DNA from: CAXBNB01 sp965267535
GTDB lineage: Bacteria > Bacteroidota > Bacteroidia > Cytophagales > Cyclobacteriaceae
Direction: 5' to 3'
Assembly: GCA_965267535.1 (NCBI GenBank)
Contig: OZ254082.1
Coordinates: 3,596,001-3,660,000, forward strand
DNA length: 64,000 nt
In this document: positions 27,544-36,784 of the stretch, one piece after another
Position numbering within the stretch: position 1 is the first letter of the stretch
Layout of the letters: every line of letters begins with the position of its first letter
The notes under the pieces: generated by a model
Seen by the model: the letters and a program-made list of their open reading frames with translations, nothing else
What the model was told of the DNA's origin: nothing
Databases searched by the model: none
Translations under genes and position numbers: made by a program

Positions 27544-28254
27544 TTGAATCCCCGACTACCTACACTCTGTTTGCTTATGTTTTTTGCTGTAACATGCAAA
27601 AAACATAAGCAAACTCAATATAACTCAGACATAACCAACCCCATGAAAACGTATACAGTAAAGAAAATTACACCCACCAGCCTTTCTTCCTGGAAAGATG
27701 CTGATTCAATTACCGATTTCTCATACCCCTGGCAAGAAAACACACCTCCGCAAACATCTTTTCGCGCCTGGCACGACGAGGAATATTTCTACTTCAGATT
27801 TGAGGCAGAAGACCCATACGGATATGTCTATGTAGATAAAAACGACAAAATGGAGGTAGTAAACTCAGAGCGGGTCGAGATTTTTTTTCAGGTAGACAAA
27901 GATTTAAAAACCTACTACTGCCTGGAAATGGATCCCCTTGCACGTGTGCTGGACTATAAAGCAGCATACTACCGAAGAATGACTTTCGATTGGAGCTGGC
28001 CTGCCAATGCCCTGCAGATAGATGCTAAAAAAAACAATAAAGGATACGCTCTATCTGGCCGGATTACTTTACAATCTCTGCGTGATCTGGACATTCTGAA
28101 GGGCAGCACGATGAAAGCCGGCTTGTACCGAGGAGAGTGCATAGCCCTAAACAATGGCACAGCAGATCTGCAATGGATTAGCTGGGTAGACCCTAAAACC
28201 CCCGAGCCTGACTTTCATGTAGCCAGCTCATTCGGGGTTATGAAATTAGAATGA
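27544..28254 (+). CDS. CBM9-like (carbohydrate-binding) lipoprotein
   Basis: 236 residues from a TTG at 27544, 6 bp after acs. The N-terminus MNPRLPTLCLLMFFAVTC looks like a weak lipoprotein signal; an ATG at 27577 would cut the signal short, so the TTG is preferred. The body (SFRAWHDEEYFYFRFEAEDP, SERVEIFFQVD, YYCLEMDPLARVLDYKA, DLQWISWVDP) is the CBM9/DOMON-like beta-sandwich of proteins that bind or process glycans on the cell surface. Its link with acs is probably only transcriptional. The stop abuts the stop of the convergent Lrp gene. Confidence 0.65.
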   Translation: MNPRLPTLCLLMFFAVTCKKHKQTQYNSDITNPMKTYTVKKITPTSLSSWKDADSITDFSYPWQENTPPQTSFRAWHDEEYFYFRFEAEDPYGYVYVDKNDKMEVVNSERVEIFFQVDKDLKTYYCLEMDPLARVLDYKAAYYRRMTFDWSWPANALQIDAKKNNKGYALSGRITLQSLRDLDILKGSTMKAGLYRGECIALNNGTADLQWISWVDPKTPEPDFHVASSFGVMKLE

Positions 28255-28716
28255 CTAGATATAATACCCTGAAGTGTGTTTGATTTCTTTGAGTACGAAG
28301 GTGGTATTGAGCACTCCTATGTTTTCTATTTTTGAAAGCTTGTAACGTACAAATTCGTGGTATGCTTCCAGGTTTTTTACATTGATCTTGAGAATAAAAT
28401 CTACCTGACCTGCCATGTGATAACATTCCTGCACCTCGTGCAATTCCTGCACCTGCCGTTCGAAATTTTCGATAAAGGCCTCATTGTGATATTGCATAGA
28501 TACCTGACACAGGCAAGTCACCGAGCGGTTGATCAGCTTCTTGTCCAGTATGGCTACATACTTTTTGATATAACCCTGATTTTCAAGTCTACGTATCCGT
28601 TCGTATACCGGAGAAATAGTGAGGCCCAGAGAGTTAGCAATTTCTTTTGCCGTTTTCTTGGCGTCTTTCTGTAAAATACGCAAGATGGTTTTGTCAATTT
28701 CGTCCAGCACATCCAT
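28255..28716 (-). CDS. Lrp/AsnC family transcriptional regulator
   Basis: 153 residues. Residues 3-55 form the winged helix (DEIDKTILRILQKDAKKTAK, LTISPVYERIRRLENQGYI) and the rest the RAM ligand-binding domain (QVQELHEVQECYHMAGQVDF, EAYHEFVRYKLSKIENIGVL). Lrp proteins are feast/famine regulators that sense amino acids. It is divergent from threonine dehydrogenase, with 151 bp of very AT-rich DNA between them, so control of threonine breakdown is the likely job. Confidence 0.88.
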   Translation of the reverse strand: MDVLDEIDKTILRILQKDAKKTAKEIANSLGLTISPVYERIRRLENQGYIKKYVAILDKKLINRSVTCLCQVSMQYHNEAFIENFERQVQELHEVQECYHMAGQVDFILKINVKNLEAYHEFVRYKLSKIENIGVLNTTFVLKEIKHTSGYYI

Positions 28717-28867
28717 AAAAATTACTTTTAAAAGGATTAAAAAAAGAAAATGAAAATAAATATCACTGCAATATAAATATTACACAGCTATTATTACGGC
28801 ATATATTTCATATCTAAAACAATAACACTAGCATTACCTCATAATTCAACTTTTTACCCGATAAGAA

Positions 28868-29836
28868 ATGAAGAAAATACTTGTAATAGGAGCCAGTGGT
28901 CAGCTAGGGTCTGTACTTACTGAAAAACTACAGGAAAAGTACAGCAAAGAGCAGGTGATTGCCTCCGATTTGCGGGTCAACCCAACCTTTGAGGGACACT
29001 TTGAGGGGCTGGACGCTACTGATAGTGAAACACTGGATCGCATAGTAAAAGAAAACAACGTAGGTCAGATTTATCATCTGGCGGCTATACTATCGGCTTC
29101 CGGCGAAAAATTCCCTTTACAGACCTGGGATATCAACATGAAAACCCTATTTAATGTACTGGAAGTATCCCGGCTAAACAATATAGAAAAAGTGTTTTTC
29201 CCGAGCTCTATCGCTGTTTTTGGTAAAAACGCCCCCACACTCGACACGCCTCAAGAAGCCGTGCTATCACCCTCTACCGTATACGGCATGAGCAAAGTGG
29301 CCGGAGAAAACTGGGCAAAATACTATTTTGAAAAGTACGGACTGGATGTAAGGTCTCTTCGCTATCCGGGAGTAATAGGCCATCAGTCTATGCCTGGTGG
29401 TGGTACTACAGACTATGCTGTGGACATTTTCCACAAAGCTGTACAGGGATTACCTTACGAATGTTTTCTAAAGCCCAGTGCCGTATTGCCCATGATCTAT
29501 ATGGACGATGCTATACGCGCTACGATAGAACTGATGGAAGCTCCGGCTGATCAAATCACTGTACGCACATCGTACAACCTTGCCGGGATGAGTTTTGCAC
29601 CTGAGCAACTCGCTTCGTGTATTGAGCGCTATAAATCGGGGTTTGAAATCTCATACAAGCCTGACTTCAGACAGCAAATAGCTGAGAGCTGGCCCATGAG
29701 TATAGACGACTCGCAGGCAAGGGAAGATTGGAATTGGAAGCCTCAGTACGATATGGAAAAATTAACAAAAGATATGCTCGATCAGCTTGAAAAAAAATAC
29801 ACCAAACTACAGAGCTCTACACCGGTGGAAATGTAA
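28868..29836 (+). CDS. L-threonine 3-dehydrogenase (extended SDR, GalE-like type)
   Basis: 322 residues. It has GASGQLGSVLTEKL near the N-terminus as the NAD-binding motif, SIAVFGKNAP, and the catalytic pair in VYGMSKVAGE. The whole protein resembles nucleotide-sugar epimerases, but the YHLAAILSASGEKFPLQTWD region and RYPGVIGHQSMPGGGTTDYA are those of GalE-like threonine dehydrogenases known from Flavobacterium. It oxidises L-threonine to 2-amino-3-ketobutyrate in the cytoplasm. The next step, Kbl, is encoded 182 bp downstream, and an Lrp regulator is divergent. Confidence 0.85.
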   Translation: MKKILVIGASGQLGSVLTEKLQEKYSKEQVIASDLRVNPTFEGHFEGLDATDSETLDRIVKENNVGQIYHLAAILSASGEKFPLQTWDINMKTLFNVLEVSRLNNIEKVFFPSSIAVFGKNAPTLDTPQEAVLSPSTVYGMSKVAGENWAKYYFEKYGLDVRSLRYPGVIGHQSMPGGGTTDYAVDIFHKAVQGLPYECFLKPSAVLPMIYMDDAIRATIELMEAPADQITVRTSYNLAGMSFAPEQLASCIERYKSGFEISYKPDFRQQIAESWPMSIDDSQAREDWNWKPQYDMEKLTKDMLDQLEKKYTKLQSSTPVEM

Positions 29837-30018
29837 ATCTGTGGCAAGCTCAAATGCAGAATAGACTTTTTGACAAAAAAAACAGTATTGAAGCACTCCG
29901 AAAAAATCCAACTATTTTAAACTTCATCATTCCTGCTTACTGTCAATAAGGTTTATTTTTAGGAATTGCCAGAGCAACTAAGATTAATAAAAGAATATAC
30001 ACAACAAACCAGAAGGAT

Positions 30019-31212
30019 ATGTACGGATCGGTAAAAAACCAACTAAACGAAACCCTGGAAGAGATAAAAGCCAGCGGACTATACAAAAACGAACGAATTA
30101 TCACATCTAAGCAGGGCGCTGAAATAAGCACCTCTACAGGAAAAGAAGTGCTCAACTTTTGCGCAAACAACTACCTGGGACTTGCTTCGCACCCCGATGT
30201 ACTTCAGGCCGGCATAGAAGCCATACAATCTCACGGATTCGGCCTATCCTCGGTAAGGTTTATTTGTGGTACGCAAGACATTCACAAACAGCTGGAAGAA
30301 AAAACAGCTGCCTTTTTGGGCATGGAAGATTGTATTCTCTATGCTGCTGCATTTGACGCCAATGGCGGCTTGTTTGAACCCTTGCTGGGCAAAGAGGATG
30401 CTGTCATTTCGGACGAACTCAACCACGCATCTATCATAGATGGCATACGACTGTGCAAAGCGGCCCGCTACCGCTACAAACACAACAATATGGAAGACCT
30501 GGAAGAGCAACTAAAAGCAGCTGGTTCGGCACGCAGAAAGCTAATCGTAACAGACGGCTCGTTTTCCATGGACGGCACCATTGCTCAACTGGACAAAATA
30601 TGTGACCTGGCTGACCGATACGGAGCGCTGGTCATGATCGACGAGTGTCATTCTACCGGATTTATAGGCAAAACCGGACGTGGTGTTCACGAATACCGCA
30701 ATGTCATGGACAGGGTAGACATAATCACCGGTACATTTGGAAAAGCGCTGGGTGGCGCCTCGGGCGGGTTTACTGCTGCCCGCAAAGAGATTGTTGATAT
30801 TTTGCGTCAGCACTCTCGTCCCTACCTGTTTTCCAACACTCTGGCACCAGCCATAGTGGGAGCTACCCTCAAAGTGCTGGAAATGCTAACTGACTCTACA
30901 CACCTGAGAGACAAGCTGGAAGCCAACACGCAACAATTTAGAAATGAAATGACTGCCGCAGGCTTTGATATCGTGCCGGGTGATCACCCTATAGTACCGA
31001 TAATGCTCTATGAGGCTCCACTGGCTCAGGAATTTGCCAAAAGGCTGCTTGATGAAGGTATCTATGTGATTGGTTTTTTCTTTCCCGTTGTACCAAAAGG
31101 AAAAGCGCGCATCAGGGTACAATTATCTGCTGCACACGAACCTCACCACATTCAGCAAGCTGTGCAAGCTTTTGTAAAGGTTGGAAAAGAACTGCAGGTT
31201 ATCCCCTTATAG
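30019..31212 (+). CDS. kbl: Glycine C-acetyltransferase (2-amino-3-ketobutyrate CoA ligase)
   Basis: 397 residues, the usual size. It is an alpha-oxoamine synthase: NFCANNYLGLASHPD, the SDELNHASIIDG region, MIDECHSTGFIGKTGRG, and the PLP-binding Lys in TGTFGKALGGASGG. It splits 2-amino-3-ketobutyrate with CoA into glycine and acetyl-CoA. AGAAGGAT sits directly before the ATG and may act as ribosome-binding site. It follows threonine dehydrogenase and is followed by a strong terminator hairpin. Confidence 0.93.
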   Translation: MYGSVKNQLNETLEEIKASGLYKNERIITSKQGAEISTSTGKEVLNFCANNYLGLASHPDVLQAGIEAIQSHGFGLSSVRFICGTQDIHKQLEEKTAAFLGMEDCILYAAAFDANGGLFEPLLGKEDAVISDELNHASIIDGIRLCKAARYRYKHNNMEDLEEQLKAAGSARRKLIVTDGSFSMDGTIAQLDKICDLADRYGALVMIDECHSTGFIGKTGRGVHEYRNVMDRVDIITGTFGKALGGASGGFTAARKEIVDILRQHSRPYLFSNTLAPAIVGATLKVLEMLTDSTHLRDKLEANTQQFRNEMTAAGFDIVPGDHPIVPIMLYEAPLAQEFAKRLLDEGIYVIGFFFPVVPKGKARIRVQLSAAHEPHHIQQAVQAFVKVGKELQVIPL

Positions 31213-31344
31213 TCTGAAAGACATGAGAAATAAAAATAAACCGATTTTGCCTGTGTATTGGCTCAAGTTAGGTTTTATCTAACCCTGCTGCCAATCTCAC
31301 AAAATAGTTTGATCAATTAATTCTATTCATTCTCTTTAATCAAG

Positions 31345-31377
31345 AAGCCCGTTGTAATCTAGTTTTGCAACGGGCTT
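31345..31377 (+). terminator. Terminator after kbl
   Basis: AAGCCCGTTG (31345-31354) pairs perfectly with CAACGGGCTT (31368-31377) across a 13-nt loop, followed by TCTTTGTATT. It lies 133 bp after the kbl stop and 26 bp before the stop of the convergent Gfo/Idh gene, so it may serve both strands. Confidence 0.8.
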
Positions 31378-31402
31378 TCTTTGTATTCTCAGTTGAGCCT
31401 AT

Positions 31403-32734
31403 TTAGAATTTCCTGTAAGGAGCATCCAAAAACTGGTTGGCTTCTTCTTCTTTGAACTTAGCATTTTTGCTATCCCAGTGTAGGGTTTTGTTAGGGAATC
31501 GACCCGCAATCACACCGAGCAGGATCGTTTCTGTAAGTCTGGCTGCATAAGAGAATGGCGCACTGCATTCTGCTTTGCCTAAACAGGCATCTACAAACTG
31601 CTGGTAGTGCTTGTTGCCCTCCGATGCATAGTCTCTTACAGGTGCTCCCAGATTGTACGACTCTATATTTTCTATTTCCTTATACTTACCATCTACGATC
31701 AGTCTGGGTAATTGCTGGAAGTGTGGCAGTAAGAGTCTTCCTTTTTCTCCTATAAACATAGCTCCCTGATCAGGTAACTTTTCGTCATTTGGCAGCTTCA
31801 GATCTTTGTGTTTTTTAGGTGCATCTACGCCATCGTACCATATCCACTTGAGTGTATCGGCAGTATATTTCGTGCCCGGAAACTCATACGTCACCGTATT
31901 GTTTTCAGGAAAACCAAAACCGGTTGGTTTTCTACAACTATTTTTGATAGTGAAGGGAACATCCAGCTGAAGTGCATTGTATGGGGTATCGAAGATATGA
32001 ACACCCATATCGCCTAAAGTACCACATCCATAATCGAGCACCTTTCTCCAGTTGCCGGGATGGTACATTCCTTCTTTGTAAGGCCGCTCAGGCGAAGTAC
32101 CCAGCCACAGGTTCCAGTCAAGGTTTTCTGGTACCGGATCGCTTCCCGTTGGTGCCGGACCATCATAGCCCCAGTTTTTAGGCGACCATGCACGAACGGT
32201 ACTCACTTTGCCAATAATACCGGATTGTATAAGTAAGGTAGCCAGCTTGTAATCGTAGAACGAATGCACCTGAATACCCATTTGAGTTACCAGATTTTTT
32301 TCATCGGCCAGTTTACGCATAGCACGGGCTTCCGTTACATGATGCGTTAGCGGTTTTTGACAGTACACGGGCTTGCCCATTTCCATGGCCATCATAGAAG
32401 CCGGTGCGTGTGTATGGTCGGGTGTAGACACTACTACTGCATCTATCTGATCTCCCATTTCCTTGAGCATCACTCGGTAGTCGGCGTATACTTTGGCTTT
32501 GGGCTGCAATTTTTTGGCATTTGCCACCATCTTAGAATCTACATCGCATAGTGCTACAACTTCTACTGCATCGTGCGAGGTGATAGACTTCAGGTCAGCT
32601 ATCCCCATCATACCCAATCCTATATGTGCCGTTCTTAGCTTGCCTGCTTTAGCTTTAGAAAATGATGCAGAGGGCATCAGGGCTACAGAAGACGTAAGTA
32701 ACGCTGCTGATTTTAAAAATTCTCTTTTTTTCAT
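31403..32734 (-). CDS. Gfo/Idh/MocA family oxidoreductase, exported (second copy)
   Basis: 443 residues. MKKREFLKSAALLTSSVALM is an export signal of the twin-arginine type, although the pair is KR rather than RR. The Rossmann motif is GLGMMG and the family signature reads GKPVYCQKPLTHHV, with the catalytic Lys kept but Gln in place of the usual Glu. It is the last gene of a six-gene minus-strand operon with DUF1080 proteins, a sulfatase and another Gfo/Idh enzyme. Proteins of this group may oxidise glycosides to 3-keto forms in the periplasm. The substrate is unknown. Confidence 0.85.
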   Translation of the reverse strand: MKKREFLKSAALLTSSVALMPSASFSKAKAGKLRTAHIGLGMMGIADLKSITSHDAVEVVALCDVDSKMVANAKKLQPKAKVYADYRVMLKEMGDQIDAVVVSTPDHTHAPASMMAMEMGKPVYCQKPLTHHVTEARAMRKLADEKNLVTQMGIQVHSFYDYKLATLLIQSGIIGKVSTVRAWSPKNWGYDGPAPTGSDPVPENLDWNLWLGTSPERPYKEGMYHPGNWRKVLDYGCGTLGDMGVHIFDTPYNALQLDVPFTIKNSCRKPTGFGFPENNTVTYEFPGTKYTADTLKWIWYDGVDAPKKHKDLKLPNDEKLPDQGAMFIGEKGRLLLPHFQQLPRLIVDGKYKEIENIESYNLGAPVRDYASEGNKHYQQFVDACLGKAECSAPFSYAARLTETILLGVIAGRFPNKTLHWDSKNAKFKEEEANQFLDAPYRKF

Positions 32735-32743
32735 ATTGTTAGA

Positions 32744-33532
32744 TTATAGTTTTCTGATTTTTATGTTTCTGAACCAAATAGGACTTGCATGATCCTGCAA
32801 TCCGATGTACCCTTTTTTGTACTTGCCATAGTCTTCACTGTTTTTCCACTTGTCGGAATTCTTTTTTGCATACCACTCTTCTGTCCAGGGCTTAAATGAC
32901 ACCAGCAAAACTCCATTTAACCAGTGTTCTACTCTTTCCGGAGTAAACACAATTTTGCTGGAATTCCACTCACCTATGGGGTTTAGTTTCTTTTTGTTTA
33001 CATCGGCCGGGTGCATGGCATAATCCGACGCAGTACGCTGCAGGGGCTTTAGTTCTTCAGGGTTTTCTGTATACCCCAGGCTCTTGTTGTATTCGGTAAG
33101 GTCGTGAATACGTGCGTAGTTTTCGTCATCGATAAGCTGATACTCCGGTGCTACTACCGGCGGTGCTTTGTATCCTTCTTTTACATGATAAAAGATCCCA
33201 CTATTGCCACCTTCGGGCAATTTCCACTCCAGGTAAAGTTCAAAGTTTTCAAACTCTTCCTTGGCATAAATAATGTCTTTTCCTCCTTTGTAATCCTGCT
33301 CCAACCCGAGCTCGGTATCGAAGGTCAGTTCTCCGTTGCGCGCTACCCAGCCCGGAGGCAATGCATCGCCATTGTAGGCTCTCCAGCCATCGGTAGTTTT
33401 ACCGTCGAAAAGGTAAATCCATTCCGACTCTTCTTTTTCTGCTTCTGCTGTATTGGCAGCTTCCTTTTTAGTACCCTGCGAGCAGGAAGCGAACAGTGCA
33501 GCCAGCAACATTAGTGTTAGTATGTTTCTCAT
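32744..33532 (-). CDS. DUF1080 (3-keto-disaccharide hydrolase) lipoprotein, copy 1
   Basis: 262 residues with a lipoprotein signal ending LLAALFASCS (Cys17). The concanavalin-like DUF1080 fold is marked by YLFDGKTTDGWRAYNGDALP, NFELYLEWKLPEGGNSGIFY, PEYQLIDDENYA and a C-terminal GYIGLQDHASPIWFRNIKIR. DUF1080 members have been reported to hydrolyse glycosides whose sugar is oxidised at C3. It is closely similar to copy 3 (37450-38196), suggesting duplication. It lies 9 bp before the following Gfo/Idh gene, a strong sign of joint function. Confidence 0.85.
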   Translation of the reverse strand: MRNILTLMLLAALFASCSQGTKKEAANTAEAEKEESEWIYLFDGKTTDGWRAYNGDALPPGWVARNGELTFDTELGLEQDYKGGKDIIYAKEEFENFELYLEWKLPEGGNSGIFYHVKEGYKAPPVVAPEYQLIDDENYARIHDLTEYNKSLGYTENPEELKPLQRTASDYAMHPADVNKKKLNPIGEWNSSKIVFTPERVEHWLNGVLLVSFKPWTEEWYAKKNSDKWKNSEDYGKYKKGYIGLQDHASPIWFRNIKIRKL

Positions 33533-33610
33533 CGTTGTTTATGGTTTTAATCAAAAATATATATCTATTGGTTGTTTTATACTACGCTTGAGTCATTATC
33601 GTACGAGCTA

Positions 33611-35173
33611 TCAGTATGTAGACCTGTCTGTATCCTGATATTCCACCTGTAGCGCTGTTAGCTTCTCTTTCAGAGAAGCAATCAATTCTCCGTTTTCAGG
33701 GTTGTTATAGATGTTGTTCATCTCATCGGGATCGTTTTGCAGGTCGTAGAGTTCCCACACGTCTATATCGTTGTAAAAATGAATGAGCTTGTACCGGTCT
33801 GTACGGATGCCATAGTGTCTTTTCACAGCGTGTTCATTGGGGTATTCGTAGTAGTGATAGTAGATAGCATCTCTCCAGTTTGTGTTTTTTTCCTTTGCCA
33901 GCAGCGGCTTTAGCGACAACCCCTGCATATCGTCCGGCACTGACACACCTGCTATATCCAAAAAGGTAGCAGCGTAATCTATATTTTGTACCATTTGGCT
34001 TACTTCTCCTCTGGCTGTATAGCTTTTGGGGGCTTTCATTAGCAAAGGTGTACGGAGCGACTGCTCATACATAAATCGCTTGTCGAACCAACCGTGCTCG
34101 CCAGTATAAAACCCCTGATCGGAGGTATACACAACAAGGGTATTATCGGCCAGTCCTTTTTCTTCCAGGTAATCCAGTACTCTGCCCACATTATCGTCTA
34201 CTGACTGAATACACGCCAGGTAGTCACGCATGTAGCGCTGAAATTTCCACTCTTCCAATTCTTTTCCAGTCAGTTTTTTGTTTGCCAGCTCTTCTGATAT
34301 CGGATCATAGTGTTTCTTCCACTCTGCTTTTTGCGCGTCGTTCATTCTTACTTTATGCTTGTATTTTGGAAAGCGTGAAGGTATGTCCGGATGCTCGGCC
34401 TTTAGGTCATAACTCAGGTCCATGTCGCCGGTGCGTATACTCAGCTTTTGCTCTTTTGCTGCCTGTCGCCCTTCAAAATCGTCGTAAAAATTATCGGGTA
34501 ATGGATATACTTTATTGGCAAAATCGTCCAGGTACGATGTATCCGGCTGCCAGGTACGGTGTGGTGCTTTGTGGTGAAGTAGCAAGCAAAAAGGCTTGCT
34601 TTCATCTCTACCATCGAGCCAGTCGAGAGCTATGTCGGTAGTCACTGTGGTAGCGTACCCCTCGATTCGTTTTCTTTCTCCCATTTCTATAAAATCAGGG
34701 TTGTAATATTCTCCCTGTCCGGGGAGTATATTCCAGTAGTCAAACCCTGTGGGGTCGCTCTTCAAATGCCACTTGCCAACCAGTGCGGTCTGATAGCCTG
34801 CTTTTTGCAGTAGTTTTGGAAATGTCTGCTGTGCTCCATCAAATGCCACTCTGTTGTTTACCTGTCCGTTGATGTGGCTGTGTTTACCCGTTAGCATTAC
34901 TGCTCTACTGGGTGCACAGATAGAGTTGGTCACAAAGCTGTTTCTGAAAATGACACCATCACGGGCTATTCTATCCAAATTTGGTGTCTGGTTGATACTA
35001 CCATCGTAGCAACTGAGCGCCCGTACGGCATGATCGTCCGTCATGATAAACAAAATATTCGGTTTATCGGCTGTCTGTGTTTGCTGTGTGGCTTTCTGCT
35101 GGCAGGCTACCCCACCCAGCAACATCGCCAGGGCTATCAGTATGTTTCGATAAAGTTTGTGTGGTGATTGCAT
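33611..35173 (-). CDS. Family S1 sulfatase, lipoprotein
   Basis: 520 residues with a lipoprotein signal ending MLLGGVACQQ (Cys24). Metal ligands Asp46 and Asp47 are in LFIMTDDHAVRALSCYDGS. The activation motif is CAPSR with Cys86, the residue converted to formylglycine, followed by AVMLTGKH. LVGKWHLKSDPTG and VYTSDQGFYTGEHGWFDKR complete the signature. It removes sulfate esters from a glycan at the cell surface or in the periplasm. It lies within the DUF1080/Gfo-Idh operon, so the glycan treated there may be sulfated. The matching formylglycine-generating enzyme is not in the window. Confidence 0.9.
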   Translation of the reverse strand: MQSPHKLYRNILIALAMLLGGVACQQKATQQTQTADKPNILFIMTDDHAVRALSCYDGSINQTPNLDRIARDGVIFRNSFVTNSICAPSRAVMLTGKHSHINGQVNNRVAFDGAQQTFPKLLQKAGYQTALVGKWHLKSDPTGFDYWNILPGQGEYYNPDFIEMGERKRIEGYATTVTTDIALDWLDGRDESKPFCLLLHHKAPHRTWQPDTSYLDDFANKVYPLPDNFYDDFEGRQAAKEQKLSIRTGDMDLSYDLKAEHPDIPSRFPKYKHKVRMNDAQKAEWKKHYDPISEELANKKLTGKELEEWKFQRYMRDYLACIQSVDDNVGRVLDYLEEKGLADNTLVVYTSDQGFYTGEHGWFDKRFMYEQSLRTPLLMKAPKSYTARGEVSQMVQNIDYAATFLDIAGVSVPDDMQGLSLKPLLAKEKNTNWRDAIYYHYYEYPNEHAVKRHYGIRTDRYKLIHFYNDIDVWELYDLQNDPDEMNNIYNNPENGELIASLKEKLTALQVEYQDTDRSTY

Positions 35174-35206
35174 AAGTTTAGTTTTAGGTTTTTAGTTTTT
35201 GGAGTT

Positions 35207-35233
35207 CCACCCGCCCCATTACAGGGCAGGTGG
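35207..35233. repeat. GC-rich hairpin between the Gfo/Idh and sulfatase genes
   Basis: CCACCcGCCC (35207-35216) pairs with GGGCaGGTGG (35224-35233) with one mismatch and a 7-nt loop. It lies in the 83-bp gap between two same-strand genes and lacks a T tract on the transcribed strand. It may stabilise or partly terminate the transcript rather than end it. Confidence 0.4.
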
Positions 35234-35256
35234 TTCCATTCAGGCATTAGTCTGCA

Positions 35257-36741
35257 TCAAACTATTTTCTTTGATTGCTCATCCCAGCTGACTTTGCGCC
35301 CCTCTCTGTAAGACTTCACAGCCATGTGAGCTGCCATAGCTTCTTCGTAAGCTTGCTGGATATTGCAACTGGGTGTACCTCCATTGCGGATGCTATCCAA
35401 CCATTCGCGAATGTGCAAATAGGTTGGGTCCAGCCTTTTTCCGTTCTGGTAGGTATACATCATTCCTTTTTTTGCAAAATACTTGGTAGTAGCCGAGCTC
35501 ATGCCATCTACTTCCTCTCTTTTTTGAGTACTGTATATGGGCACATCAGGGTTCATTCTGCCATCGGCCAGTTTTTCTTTGAACCGCTTGGATCGTGGAT
35601 CGGGGTATACGGCCATTTGTCCGCCTATTTCCATAGTAGCGTCATCGCCCATGATGATATTGGGACGGTGGCGCTCATTGGCCTGGGTAGCACTGTAGTG
35701 GTACGTAAAACCTTTTGACGGATACTCCATACTTACCTGCAGCACATCCGGCACCTCTCTACCGTCTTTCCAATAGTAGTTTCCTCCGGAAGCCATCACC
35801 GTTTCCGGTATACCTATTCCCATTATCTGATTTACGGCATCAAAATCGTGGGTCATCAAATCACCACATAGTCCTGTGCCATAGTCCCAATACTTTCTCC
35901 ACCTAAAAAAGCGATCTGCGTCAAACGGCATTTCTTTTCCCGGTAGGTTAAACTGCTTCCAGTCGATGGTTTTTTCGTTTGCCTGTGGGTGAATATTGTA
36001 CACCCAGGCTCCATTGGCTGAATTTCGGTTCGAATTGGTCTGTATCAGGGTAATTTTGCCGAGCAGTCCTTTGTCTATCACTTCTTTGGCTGCATGGTAG
36101 CTTTCGGTATGCCTGAGCTGATGCCCCAGTTGAAGTACAATGCCGCTTTGCTGCACTGCCTGATAGACTTCATTTACTTCTTCTTCTGTACGTGTAAGGC
36201 ATTTTTCCACATACACATGCTTTCCGGCTTTGGCGGCCTCTATAGTCATAGGAGCGTGCCAGTGGTCGGGTGTAGCTATGATAATGGCATCTACATCCTC
36301 ACTGTGTATCAGCTCTTTGTAGTGCATGTAGCGCTTGGCTTTTTTCCCTACTGCATCCAAAGCGGCTTCAGCCCGAACGTCAAACAGATCGCAAACGGCC
36401 GTATACTCTATATTGAGCGACGGCTGATTGATGTAATCTTCGTAACGTTTGTCGTTTTTGTTTTTCTTCGCTGCTGCTTTTACCTGCTTTTTCCACTGAG
36501 GGCTGGCAAACCCCGACGATTTTACCAGTTGCTGGCCTCTGATACCGTATCCTATTATGCCCAAACGAATCGTTTGTCCATCTTTTTTCGGATACAAATC
36601 CTCACCTGACGAGAGTTCATGCCCGGCACTGAGAGGGTACCCTCCTATACCGGTGAGTCCCAGCACAGACAATGAGCCGAGTCCTTTCAGGACCTGCCTT
36701 CTGTTGAAACCGAAACTTACTGCTTCCTCGTTTTTTTTCAT
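35257..36741 (-). CDS. Gfo/Idh/MocA family oxidoreductase, twin-arginine exported (third copy)
   Basis: The frame opens with a TTG at 36759, but the ATG at 36741 has AAAAGGGAT just upstream and is preferred, giving 494 residues. The twin-arginine signal is NRRQVLKGLGSLSVLGL. The Rossmann motif GIIGYGIRG follows at about residue 65. The family signature reads GKHVYVEKCLTRTEEEV: the Pro after the catalytic Lys, nearly invariant in the family, is Cys. It is the third gene of the six-gene operon, between a DUF1080 gene and the sulfatase. Its role should be periplasmic oxidation or reduction of a sugar unit. Confidence 0.83.
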   Translation of the reverse strand: MKKNEEAVSFGFNRRQVLKGLGSLSVLGLTGIGGYPLSAGHELSSGEDLYPKKDGQTIRLGIIGYGIRGQQLVKSSGFASPQWKKQVKAAAKKNKNDKRYEDYINQPSLNIEYTAVCDLFDVRAEAALDAVGKKAKRYMHYKELIHSEDVDAIIIATPDHWHAPMTIEAAKAGKHVYVEKCLTRTEEEVNEVYQAVQQSGIVLQLGHQLRHTESYHAAKEVIDKGLLGKITLIQTNSNRNSANGAWVYNIHPQANEKTIDWKQFNLPGKEMPFDADRFFRWRKYWDYGTGLCGDLMTHDFDAVNQIMGIGIPETVMASGGNYYWKDGREVPDVLQVSMEYPSKGFTYHYSATQANERHRPNIIMGDDATMEIGGQMAVYPDPRSKRFKEKLADGRMNPDVPIYSTQKREEVDGMSSATTKYFAKKGMMYTYQNGKRLDPTYLHIREWLDSIRNGGTPSCNIQQAYEEAMAAHMAVKSYREGRKVSWDEQSKKIV

Positions 36742-36784
36742 ATTATCCCTTTTTACCAAATATCTTGCACCTGTCTTTTTTTTC

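Noticed and set aside
35207..35233. GC-rich hairpin as an intrinsic terminator
   Set aside because: No T tract follows on the transcribed strand and the genes on both sides look like one operon; kept only as a hairpin.
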